A DNA stretch of 13,645 nt from Ruminococcaceae bacterium UBA3710 (lineage in GTDB: Bacteria > Bacillota > Clostridia > Oscillospirales > Acutalibacteraceae), in the NCBI GenBank assembly GCA_002371985.1, contig DFHZ01000176.1, positions 1 through 13,645 of the forward strand. Reading direction: 5' to 3'. How positions within the stretch are numbered: the first letter of the stretch is position 1; each line of letters begins with the position of its first letter. The notes beneath the pieces are model-generated. The model was not told where the DNA came from. It searched no databases and worked only from the letters and a program-made list of their open reading frames with translations. Positions 7,060 to 13,645 of this stretch are shown here, piece after piece. The position numbers and the translations under genes are program-made.

Positions 7060-7330
7060 TAAATGCAGTGATGATATTAAGCAAATCAGAAATTTCTTGT
7101 CAGAGAGTCGTCGGTAGGTGCAAGACGATAGAAATTCTTAATTGCTGTCTCGTATCGGAGCAGGGTTCTTGAAAAAAACAGTAGAGAACTTCGGGAGATC
7201 CCGTAATAGATCAAAGGGCTGTTTGGCTCTTAATGAGTGGTCATTTTTTGACAATCGTGGGTGGTACCATGGTTAAGTTTTATGCTTAGTCATCCCGCAG
7301 AAACCTTTATGGGTTTTTGCGGGATTTTTT
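7060..7330 (+). promoter_or_regulatory. T-box riboswitch 1, leucine-like specifier
   Basis: This fills the 343-base gap before the LeuA-like gene. Stem I contains the AGAGAG motif (7102-7107) and the terminal helix GTCGTC/GACGAT (7107-7112 with 7124-7129). A lower helix AGCAA/TTGCT (7080-7084 with 7142-7146) and an upper helix GAAATTTCT/AGAAATTC (7089-7097 with 7130-7137) enclose the specifier loop. The codon there is CUU (7137-7139) or UUA (7138-7140) followed by A, leucine in both registers. The T-box core is TGGTACCATG (7262-7271). Its variable base U would pair with an A discriminator, as tRNA-Leu has. The terminator stem TCCCGCA/TGCGGGA (7293-7299 with 7318-7324) ends in TTTTTT. By family knowledge, uncharged tRNA stabilises the antiterminator and turns the genes on. 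Confidence 0.88.
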
Positions 7331-7349
7331 ATCGAAAGGAACTTTAATT

Positions 7350-8753
7350 ATGAGAAAGATAATCGTATCTGACAAAACATTATGTTCAAATATGGGAGAA
7401 AAGGCAAATTCTTTGTTGTTTCGTGAGAAAATTGCCATTGCAAAAAAACTCGACGAATTGGATGTCGATAGAATTGAACTTCCGTACATAATTAAGGAGA
7501 AAGAAGACAAAATTATTGCCAAGACAATTTCAATGTCCATAAAAAAGTCTTCAATCGTAATTCCTTGTTTACTGTCAAAAAAGTCTGTTGATGATGCGGT
7601 GGAGTGTATTACCGATAATGATAAAACGGTAATTTCGATTACAGTTCCCGTATCAACCGTTACAATGGAATATGAGTATCATAAAAAAGACAACGGAATG
7701 TTAGACCTTGTAAAAGATGTGTTTTCTTATGCAAAAAGCAAATGTGAGAATATTGAATTTGTGGCTAAAGATGCAACAAGGGCTGAAAAAGATTTCCTTA
7801 AAAAATGTATTACTGTTGCAACAGACTGCGGTGCTAAATCGGTTACTTTGTGCGATGATGCAGGAGTATATATGCCCTCAGAGTGGGAAGATTTAGTAAA
7901 GAATATCAAAGAATACTGTGATGCAAAAATCTTCGTACAGATAAACAATAAGTTGAAAATGGGTGTTGCCTCGGCTGTTTCTTCAATTATTTCGGGTGCC
8001 GATGGCGTTAAAACATCAATGCTTAAATCTAATGACCTTAATATAACCGATTTTGCAAATGCCATTGATGTAAAGGGCGAAAGTCTCGAAATTGAAACTA
8101 ATCTGCGAACCGAAAGATTAAAAACCGATGTCCGTTCAACCGTTAAGGAAATAAACAATAATAAAGATGACAGTGTAGACGGTTTGGTAGTAAGCGATAA
8201 ATACTTTTATATAACTAAAGATACAACTTTGGACGAGATTTCAAGTTATGTTTCTGATTTGGGTTATTCAATTTCCGCCGAGGATATTTCAGAAGTATAT
8301 AAGGCGGTAAAGAATATTTGCGAAAAGAAAAACTCTATTTCGACTAAAGAATTTGAAGCAATTATTGCCTCTCATGCAGATCAGGTACCCTCTACATATC
8401 ATCTTGAAAGTTATAATGCAAATTGCGGTAATTTATCGTCTTCCATAGTTCATATAGTTTTAAAATCGCAAAATGATATTCTGAACGGTGTCTCAATCGG
8501 AGACGGTCCTATTGATGCCGCATTTATGGCTATCGAACAGTGTATAGGGCATCATTATGAATTAGACTCGTTCCAGATTGAGGCAGTAACCGAGGGCAAA
8601 GAGGCATTAGGCTCCGCTATTGTACGCCTCAGGGATAACGGAAACTTATATTCAGGCAACGGTGTATCTTCTGATATTGTCGGAGCAAGTATAAGGGCAT
8701 ACCTTAATGCTTTAAATAAAATAGTAGCAAAGGAAGAAAAATATGAAGCTTAG
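7350..8753 (+). CDS. Catalytically degenerate 2-isopropylmalate synthase homologue
   Basis: A 467-residue relative of LeuA. The N-terminal HMG-CoA-lyase-like TIM barrel (about 1-290) is recognisable from EKIAIAKKLDELDVDRIE, FVAKDATRAEKDFL (133-150) and the CDDAG segment. However, the active-site motif DTTLRDGE is replaced by DKTLCSNMGE (8-17). The metal-binding HxHND motif is replaced by QINNK (197-201), and the GERAGN motif is missing. The C-terminal LeuA dimer/allosteric domain (about 355-460) is well kept: SIGDGPIDAA, TEGKEALGSA, SSDIVGASIRAYLNALN. I infer a pseudoenzyme or a protein with changed chemistry that may still bind leucine. The leucine-like T-box upstream agrees. The start at 7350 has AAAGGA 9 bases upstream; an in-frame ATG at 7317 lies inside the terminator. 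Its end overlaps the next gene by 11 bases. Confidence 0.85.
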   Translation: MRKIIVSDKTLCSNMGEKANSLLFREKIAIAKKLDELDVDRIELPYIIKEKEDKIIAKTISMSIKKSSIVIPCLLSKKSVDDAVECITDNDKTVISITVPVSTVTMEYEYHKKDNGMLDLVKDVFSYAKSKCENIEFVAKDATRAEKDFLKKCITVATDCGAKSVTLCDDAGVYMPSEWEDLVKNIKEYCDAKIFVQINNKLKMGVASAVSSIISGADGVKTSMLKSNDLNITDFANAIDVKGESLEIETNLRTERLKTDVRSTVKEINNNKDDSVDGLVVSDKYFYITKDTTLDEISSYVSDLGYSISAEDISEVYKAVKNICEKKNSISTKEFEAIIASHADQVPSTYHLESYNANCGNLSSSIVHIVLKSQNDILNGVSIGDGPIDAAFMAIEQCIGHHYELDSFQIEAVTEGKEALGSAIVRLRDNGNLYSGNGVSSDIVGASIRAYLNALNKIVAKEEKYEA

Positions 8754-11202
8754 TTTTTCAACCGAATTTATAAAAAGACCGTCATTTTTCTCGCTTTGTC
8801 AAATGGCTGAAGAATATAATTATTCGGGTTTTGAAATATTTGATATTAACTCTGAAATCAAAAACCATAATGATAGTATTTTCAGAAGTATAAAAACGCA
8901 GGAATCGAAACGAAAACTCTTTAACAGAGGTTTAAAAATCACCGCTTTAACATATCCTTATTCGCTTGATAGCGAAAAGGCTACCTCTGACGAAATTGAC
9001 AGTTATGTAAAAACTGCAGGAAGTATCGGTTGTGAGTTTGTCATTTGTAGCATTAAGAATAGCATTGATACTGAAGTTATAATAAAAAAGTTTGAAAAAG
9101 CAGTAGTCTCCGCAAAGAAAAACGATGTTGAAATTTTAATTGAAACAATCGGTCCTTTAGCCGACTCTCAAAAAATGGTAAAACTTTTAAATGAACTTTC
9201 GGGCACCGTTTTCGGCGCTGTATGGAATGTTGCTTCAACGGTTTTTGAGTCAGGTGAAACGCCGGAAGATACAATTAAAAACCTTGGTGCATACATAAGA
9301 TTTGTCAGATTGGGCGATAGAAATAAAGACGGCGAATCGCTTATTTTGGGCGAGGGAACACTTAATGTTAAAGAGGTTATAACGGCATTAGATTCTCTTG
9401 ATTTTGATTCCTATATTTCTGTAACCGAAAACGACCAAATAAGCGACCCAGATATTCTTTTGACCCATTTCAGAGAATACCTTATTAACTGTGTTAAAAA
9501 TACTAAAACAGAAAAGTTGCATTATAACCGCTCGCATACGGGAAGTTTTCCATTCAAAAAATATGATGTACTTGATATGACCTTTGGGGAACTGCTTTCG
9601 GTTTTAGTGCAAAAATACCCCGACCAACCTGCTTTCAGGTATACGACACTTGATTACACAAGGACATATTCTCAATTCGCCAGAGATGTCGATAAAGTTG
9701 CCGCTGCTTTCATTTCGCTCGGCGTTAAAAAAGGTCATCATGTTGCGGTGTGGGCGACTAATGTACCTGAGTGGTTTTTGTGTTTCTTTGCCGCAACAAA
9801 GATTGGTGCCGTTTTGGTAACGGTTAATACCGCTTATAAAATTCACGAAATAGAATATCTGCTTCGTCAATCTGATACACATACACTTGTAATGGTTGAG
9901 AGTTGTAAGGATATAAACTATTGCGAAATAATAAGCGAGTTATGTCCCGAACTTAAAACAAACAAGGCCGGAGAGCCATTGTTTTCAAAAAGATTGCCGT
10001 TTTTAAGAAATGTAATAACGGTAGGATGTGAACTTGATGGCTGTCTTAATTTCAACGATATGTTGCTTAGGGCGGATGATGTTTCCAAAGAAGAAGTGCG
10101 ACGCAGGGCAAGTATCGTAAAGCCCGACGATGTAGCGAATATGCAGTATACTTCCGGCACAACGGGATTTCCAAAAGGCGTAATGCTTACGCATAGAAAT
10201 ATAATCAATAACGGTAAAATAATAGGCGATAGAATGGACCTTTCTTCTGCTGATAAAATGCTTATTCAAGTTCCTATGTTCCATTGCTTCGGAATGGTTT
10301 TGTCTATGACTTCTATGATGACACACGCAGGAACCTTGTCGCCACTTCCTTATTTTTCTCCTAAATCGTCGCTTGAGTGTATAAATTTAGAGAAAATTAC
10401 TTGTTTTAACGGTGTTCCGACAATGTTTCTTGCAATGTTTAATCACGAAAACTTTGCAAAAACAGATTTTTCTCATATCAGAACGGGCATTATGGCAGGG
10501 GCTAACTGTCCGCCCGAACTTATGAGAAGAGCAGCGGCAGAAATGAATATGAAAGAAATAATCTCGGTTTACGGTCAGACTGAGGCATCTCCCGGTTGCA
10601 CTATGGGTGAGGTAAACGAAGATTTGGACCATAGAGTTGAAACTGTCGGAAGTGCTTTTCCCGGTGTTGAATGCAAGATTATCGACCCCGAAACGGGTGA
10701 GGAGTTGCCGGACGGCGAAAACGGTGAATTTGTAGCCCGTGGCTTTAATATAATGAAAGGCTATTACAAAATGCCAAGAGCAACCGCCGAGGCTATTGAT
10801 AAGGACGGTTGGCTTCATTCGGGTGATATTTGTTGCAGAATGCCGGACGGTTATTATAAGGTTACAGGTAGACTTAAGGATATGATAATCAGGGGCGGAG
10901 AAAACATTTATCCTCGAGAAATAGAGGAGTTTTATTTAGGTCATCCTGATATAAAGGACATTCAGGTAATCGGCGTACCCGATGAGCGATATGGTGAAGA
11001 GGCTTGTGCGTGGATAATTATGAAGGACGGCAAAACTTCCGATGAACTTTCCATGCAGACCTACGGAAAAAAATATATGGCTGCACATAAAATACCGAGA
11101 TACTTTATATTTTGCGATTCATTCCCGCTTAATGCGGCAGGAAAGGTGCTTAAATATAAAATGAAAGAAGAGTCAGTAAAAATATTAAATTTGAAAAAAT
11201 AA
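8743..11202 (+). CDS. TIM-barrel (xylose isomerase-like)/acyl-CoA synthetase fusion
   Basis: An 819-residue two-domain protein. Residues 1 to about 255 resemble sugar phosphate isomerase/epimerase TIM barrels (AP endonuclease 2 family). Some metal-ligand positions look replaced: E134 remains in ILIETIG, but WNVAST (161-166) and RFVRLGDRN (186-194) lack the usual Asp/His. Residues about 270-819 are a complete AMP-forming acyl-CoA synthetase, closest in style to ACSF2/FadD-like ligases: P-loop YTSGTTGFPKG (469-479), YGQTE (610-614), HSGD (692-695), GRLKDMIIRGGENIYPREIE (709-728) and catalytic lysine K801 in NAAGKVLKYK. It should activate a carboxylic acid to its CoA ester through an acyl-AMP. 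The gene overlaps the LeuA-like gene by 11 bases with AAAGGAAG upstream, so the two are probably co-translated. The leucine-like T-box suggests isovalerate or a related acid (inference). Confidence 0.87.
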   Translation: MKLSFSTEFIKRPSFFSLCQMAEEYNYSGFEIFDINSEIKNHNDSIFRSIKTQESKRKLFNRGLKITALTYPYSLDSEKATSDEIDSYVKTAGSIGCEFVICSIKNSIDTEVIIKKFEKAVVSAKKNDVEILIETIGPLADSQKMVKLLNELSGTVFGAVWNVASTVFESGETPEDTIKNLGAYIRFVRLGDRNKDGESLILGEGTLNVKEVITALDSLDFDSYISVTENDQISDPDILLTHFREYLINCVKNTKTEKLHYNRSHTGSFPFKKYDVLDMTFGELLSVLVQKYPDQPAFRYTTLDYTRTYSQFARDVDKVAAAFISLGVKKGHHVAVWATNVPEWFLCFFAATKIGAVLVTVNTAYKIHEIEYLLRQSDTHTLVMVESCKDINYCEIISELCPELKTNKAGEPLFSKRLPFLRNVITVGCELDGCLNFNDMLLRADDVSKEEVRRRASIVKPDDVANMQYTSGTTGFPKGVMLTHRNIINNGKIIGDRMDLSSADKMLIQVPMFHCFGMVLSMTSMMTHAGTLSPLPYFSPKSSLECINLEKITCFNGVPTMFLAMFNHENFAKTDFSHIRTGIMAGANCPPELMRRAAAEMNMKEIISVYGQTEASPGCTMGEVNEDLDHRVETVGSAFPGVECKIIDPETGEELPDGENGEFVARGFNIMKGYYKMPRATAEAIDKDGWLHSGDICCRMPDGYYKVTGRLKDMIIRGGENIYPREIEEFYLGHPDIKDIQVIGVPDERYGEEACAWIIMKDGKTSDELSMQTYGKKYMAAHKIPRYFIFCDSFPLNAAGKVLKYKMKEESVKILNLKK

Positions 11203-11205
11203 TTG

Positions 11206-11237
11206 TTGACATTTATTTTGCAGTGTGATATTATAAT
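11206..11237 (+). promoter_or_regulatory. Promoter of the second T-box gene
   Basis: A consensus -35 TTGACA (11206-11211) is followed by 17 bases and an extended -10, TGA-TATTAT (hexamer 11229-11234). A perfect TATAAT also lies at 11232-11237 with 20-base spacing. It begins 4 bases after the preceding stop codon, and no terminator separates the two genes, so read-through into this leader is likely as well. Confidence 0.78.
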
Positions 11238-11249
11238 TAAAAATTTATT

Positions 11250-11515
11250 AAAAGCGTTGATGAAGACGGAAGAATAGATATGCTTTTAGAGAGCCGAGGA
11301 TGGTGTGATCTCGGTAGCGGAAATATTCAGTTCCCATCCCTTCTGAGCCGGTAACCCGAAAGGTTATTCCAAGTAGATGTTACCCGTGATTGCTGCGTAA
11401 AGGCATAGAGGTTATTAGACCTTGAGAGTGGCAGTGTGAACTGCAATTTGAGTGGTACCGCGGATGATTTTTTCACCCGTCTCAAAGAGATTTGAGACGG
11501 GTGTTATTTTTTTTT
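11250..11515 (+). promoter_or_regulatory. T-box riboswitch 2, probable phenylalanine specifier
   Basis: This fills the 330-base gap before the XRE-cupin-ligase gene. Stem I has AGAGAG (11288-11293), helix CCGAG/CTCGG (11294-11298 with 11310-11314) and the distal loop GATGGTGTGAT. The T-box core TGGTACCGCG (11453-11462) fits the consensus exactly. The terminator is a perfect 13-bp stem (11474-11486 with 11491-11503), then TTATTTTTTTTT. The specifier is ambiguous. Pairing GGAA/TTCC (11268-11271 with 11331-11334) leaves UUC-A (11326-11329) or UCA-G. Pairing CGGAAG/CTTCTG (11267-11272 with 11340-11345) favours UUC at 11331-11333. The U in UGGU demands an A discriminator, which argues against serine (G) and fits Phe. 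AUU (Ile) is a weaker alternative. Confidence 0.88.
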
Positions 11516-11532
11516 ATTAAAGGAGAATGAAT

Positions 11533-13645
11533 ATGGCTGTAAGTTCCGAAAACAAATTGAAAGAGATTGCCTTTCGAATTAAGGAAATGCGTGAGATTAC
11601 CGGCATTTCCGTTGAAGATATGGCTGCAAAGACAGAAGTTACCGTTGATGAATACAAAAAATATGAGTGCGGAGAACTCGATTTTCCGTTTACTTTTATA
11701 CATAAATGTTCCCAGGTTTTCGGTATCGGTATTACAGACCTGCTCGAGGGCGAAAGTGCTCATTTGTCCTCATATACCGTTACAAGAAAGGGTATGGGTC
11801 AGCAAACTGCAAAAGAAAGCGGTATCGAAATACAAAACCTTGCTCCTTTTTTTGATAAAAAGATTGCCGAGCCGTATTGGGTAAGGTATTCTTACGATGC
11901 ATCCTTGCAGGACAAACCTATCCACCTTACTAAGCACTCAGGTCAGGAATTTGACCTTGTTTTAAGCGGTAAATTAAAGGTACAGATAGGCGACCATATT
12001 GAAATGCTTGAAGAGGGCGACAGTATCTATTATAAAAGTTCAACCCCACACGGTATGATTGCGGTTGACGGCAGAGACTGCTTGTTTGCGGCAATAGTAA
12101 TGCCCGGCGAAGACGACAATGAAGAAAAGACACTTGAGCCTTATATTTTCCCGCATAAGACTATTTCGGGAGATTATGTTTCCTCAAAGTTCATAAATAC
12201 TGTTGAAGACGAGAGGGGAAGGCTCCAAAAAATTTCTTTCAATAATGAAAATAAATTTAACTTTGCCTTTGATATAGTAGACGAGTTAGGTCGCAAAAAA
12301 CCTGAAAAACTCGCTATGCTTCATATTGATAAAAACGGTACTGAACGCCGTTTTACATTCCGTGATATGAAGCGTTATTCCGCTCAAACCGCTAACTATT
12401 TTAAATCACTCGGTATCGGCAAAGGGGATAAGGTAATGCTGGTTTTAAAAAGGCATTATCAGTTCTGGTTCAGTATATTAGCACTCCATAAACTCGGTGC
12501 TATTGCAATACCGGCAACTAACCTTTTGCAAGAACACGATTTCGATTACAGATTTAATTCTGCAAAAGTTTCTGCTATTGTTTGTACTGCCGACGGAGAT
12601 GTTGCGGCAAATGTTGATGCGGCTGCTAAAAATTGTCCGACTGTCAAACTTAAAATTATGGTTGGTGGCTCTAAAGAGGGTTGGCACGATTTTGATAATG
12701 AGTATAAACTTTTTAATGCTCATTTTTACCGTGATGATAATACCGCCTGTGGCGACGACCCAATGATTATGTTCTTTACTTCCGGAACTACCGGCTACCC
12801 GAAAATCGCAGTACATAGTTATAAGTATGCACTCGGTCATTATATAACTGCAAAATATTGGCACGGTGTTGACCCCGAAGGACTGCATTTTACAATATCA
12901 GAAACCGGCTGGGGCAAAGCACTTTGGGGTAAACTGTACGGTCAATGGCTTTGCGAGGGCGGAGTATTTACCTACGATTTTGATAGATTTTCAGCGGCAG
13001 ATATACTTCCGATGTTTAAAAAGTATAATATTACAACATTCTGTGCTCCGCCTACAATGCTTCGTATGATGATAAAAGAAGATATTTCAAAGTACGATTT
13101 ATCCTCGATTAAGCATATGACTACTGCCGGTGAAGCCCTTAACCCCGAAGTATACAGACAGTTTAAAAAGGCTACGGGTCTTAAAATTATGGAAGGTTTC
13201 GGTCAGACAGAACTCACCTTGGTAATTGCTAATCTTATGGGTAACAGTCATAAACTCGGTTCTATGGGTAAGCCGACACCTCTATATGATGTTGATATAC
13301 TTGATTCTGAAGGCAATAGTGTACCTGTCGGCGAAACAGGAGAAATAGTTGTAAAAACTTCCGAAAATATTCCTTGCGGTTTGTTTAAGGGCTATTATAA
13401 TGACCCTGAAAACACCGCCGAAGTATGGCACGACGGTTATTACCATACCGGCGATACCGCTTGGCGAGATGAAGACGGATTTTATTGGTATGTCGGAAGA
13501 GTTGACGATGTTATCAAATCGTCCGGCTACCGTATAGGGCCTTTTGAAATCGAAAGTGTAATAATGGAACTCCCTTATGTTTTGGAATGCGGTGTATCTG
13601 CCGCTCCGGACCCGATAAGAGGTCAGGTAGTAAAGGCAAGTATAG
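11533..13645 (+). CDS. XRE-HTH/cupin/medium-chain acyl-CoA synthetase fusion, 3' truncated
   Basis: Open from the ATG at 11533 to the window end (704 codons, no stop). Residues about 8-72 are an XRE-type helix-turn-helix (MREITGISVEDMAAKTEVTV, YECGE, DLLEGE). Residues about 115-190 are a cupin (KHSGQEFDLVLSGKLKV, then LEEGDSIYYKSSTPHG). From about 240 it is an acyl-CoA synthetase like acetyl-/medium-chain ligases: TSGTTGYPK (416-424), GFGQTE (555-560), YHTGD (637-641) and GRVDDVIKSSGYRIGPFEIE (655-674). The C-terminal subdomain with the catalytic lysine lies beyond the window. HTH plus cupin is usually a small-molecule-sensing repressor, so a sensor seems joined to the enzyme. RBS AAAGGAGAA precedes the start. 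The probable Phe T-box suggests an acid such as phenylacetate; branched-chain acids are the alternative (inference). Confidence 0.87.
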   Translation, partial: MAVSSENKLKEIAFRIKEMREITGISVEDMAAKTEVTVDEYKKYECGELDFPFTFIHKCSQVFGIGITDLLEGESAHLSSYTVTRKGMGQQTAKESGIEIQNLAPFFDKKIAEPYWVRYSYDASLQDKPIHLTKHSGQEFDLVLSGKLKVQIGDHIEMLEEGDSIYYKSSTPHGMIAVDGRDCLFAAIVMPGEDDNEEKTLEPYIFPHKTISGDYVSSKFINTVEDERGRLQKISFNNENKFNFAFDIVDELGRKKPEKLAMLHIDKNGTERRFTFRDMKRYSAQTANYFKSLGIGKGDKVMLVLKRHYQFWFSILALHKLGAIAIPATNLLQEHDFDYRFNSAKVSAIVCTADGDVAANVDAAAKNCPTVKLKIMVGGSKEGWHDFDNEYKLFNAHFYRDDNTACGDDPMIMFFTSGTTGYPKIAVHSYKYALGHYITAKYWHGVDPEGLHFTISETGWGKALWGKLYGQWLCEGGVFTYDFDRFSAADILPMFKKYNITTFCAPPTMLRMMIKEDISKYDLSSIKHMTTAGEALNPEVYRQFKKATGLKIMEGFGQTELTLVIANLMGNSHKLGSMGKPTPLYDVDILDSEGNSVPVGETGEIVVKTSENIPCGLFKGYYNDPENTAEVWHDGYYHTGDTAWRDEDGFYWYVGRVDDVIKSSGYRIGPFEIESVIMELPYVLECGVSAAPDPIRGQVVKASI

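Noticed and set aside
7317-7349. Upstream in-frame ATG for the LeuA-like gene
   Set aside because: It lies within the right arm of the T-box terminator and has no ribosome binding site; the ATG at 7350 has one.
7350-8753. Annotation as a functional leuA (2-isopropylmalate synthase)
   Set aside because: Overall similarity and the regulatory domain fit, but the essential metal and catalytic motifs are replaced, so the enzyme name would mislead.
11327-11329. Serine codon UCA as T-box 2 specifier
   Set aside because: The pairing model allows it, but the U in UGGU requires an A discriminator while bacterial tRNA-Ser normally has G.
12478-12888. Antisense open frame inside the acyl-CoA synthetase gene
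   Set aside because: No ribosome binding site or recognisable domain; the opposite strand codes for conserved ligase motifs, so it is a shadow frame. Other antisense frames in 9077-10818 were rejected for the same reason.
1-13645. Mobile elements, CRISPR arrays or phage genes
   Set aside because: No transposase, integrase, regularly spaced repeats, terminal inverted repeats or attachment-site duplication was seen; the repeats found are short regulatory palindromes and hairpins.

Overview
The window reads as a low-GC, Gram-positive anaerobe of the class Clostridia (Bacillota), probably a gut or rumen relative of the Ruminococcaceae/Oscillospiraceae. The grounds are AGGAGG-type ribosome binding sites, sigma-A-like promoters (TTGACA/TATAAT), T-box leaders, a lipoprotein signal peptide, and a NifU-like/GGGtGRT gene pair of the kind found in anaerobic Firmicutes. 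This placement comes from the sequence style only; no database was searched.

Left part (1-3250). The 3' end of a tRNA-Trp (anticodon CCA) and its terminator are followed by a DUF1015-family gene on the + strand. A perfect 13-bp bidirectional terminator separates it from a convergent minus-strand pair: a NifU-like iron-sulfur scaffold protein and a GGGtGRT protein. That pair has its own promoter, with a perfect 19-bp palindrome lying across the spacer and -10 box.

Middle (3228-7006). A minus-strand ABC importer operon encodes a lipoprotein binding protein, a LivH-like permease and an ATPase. It belongs to the COG2984/COG4120/COG1101 group, some members of which import tryptophan/tyrosine. It diverges from a LysR-type regulator gene, and the two promoters share an inverted repeat.

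Right part (7007-13645, + strand) is the most unusual section. It holds two consecutive transcription units, each with a strong promoter, a T-box riboswitch and an acyl-CoA ligase gene with an unusual fusion. T-box 1 has a leucine-like specifier (CUU or UUA, depending on register). It controls a 2-isopropylmalate synthase homologue whose catalytic motifs are gone but whose C-terminal leucine-regulatory domain is intact. The next gene overlaps it by 11 bases and encodes a TIM-barrel (xylose-isomerase-like)/acyl-CoA synthetase fusion. T-box 2 most plausibly reads UUC (Phe). It controls an XRE-HTH/cupin/medium-chain acyl-CoA synthetase fusion that runs off the window end.

Working hypothesis (inference): T-boxes switch genes on when a specific tRNA is uncharged, so these ligases should supply amino acid precursors. 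The known anaerobic route is reductive carboxylation of acyl-CoAs, from isovalerate towards leucine and from phenylacetate towards phenylalanine. The dead LeuA-like protein could act as a leucine-sensing partner of the ligase. The ferredoxin-dependent 2-oxoacid oxidoreductases this needs are not in the window.
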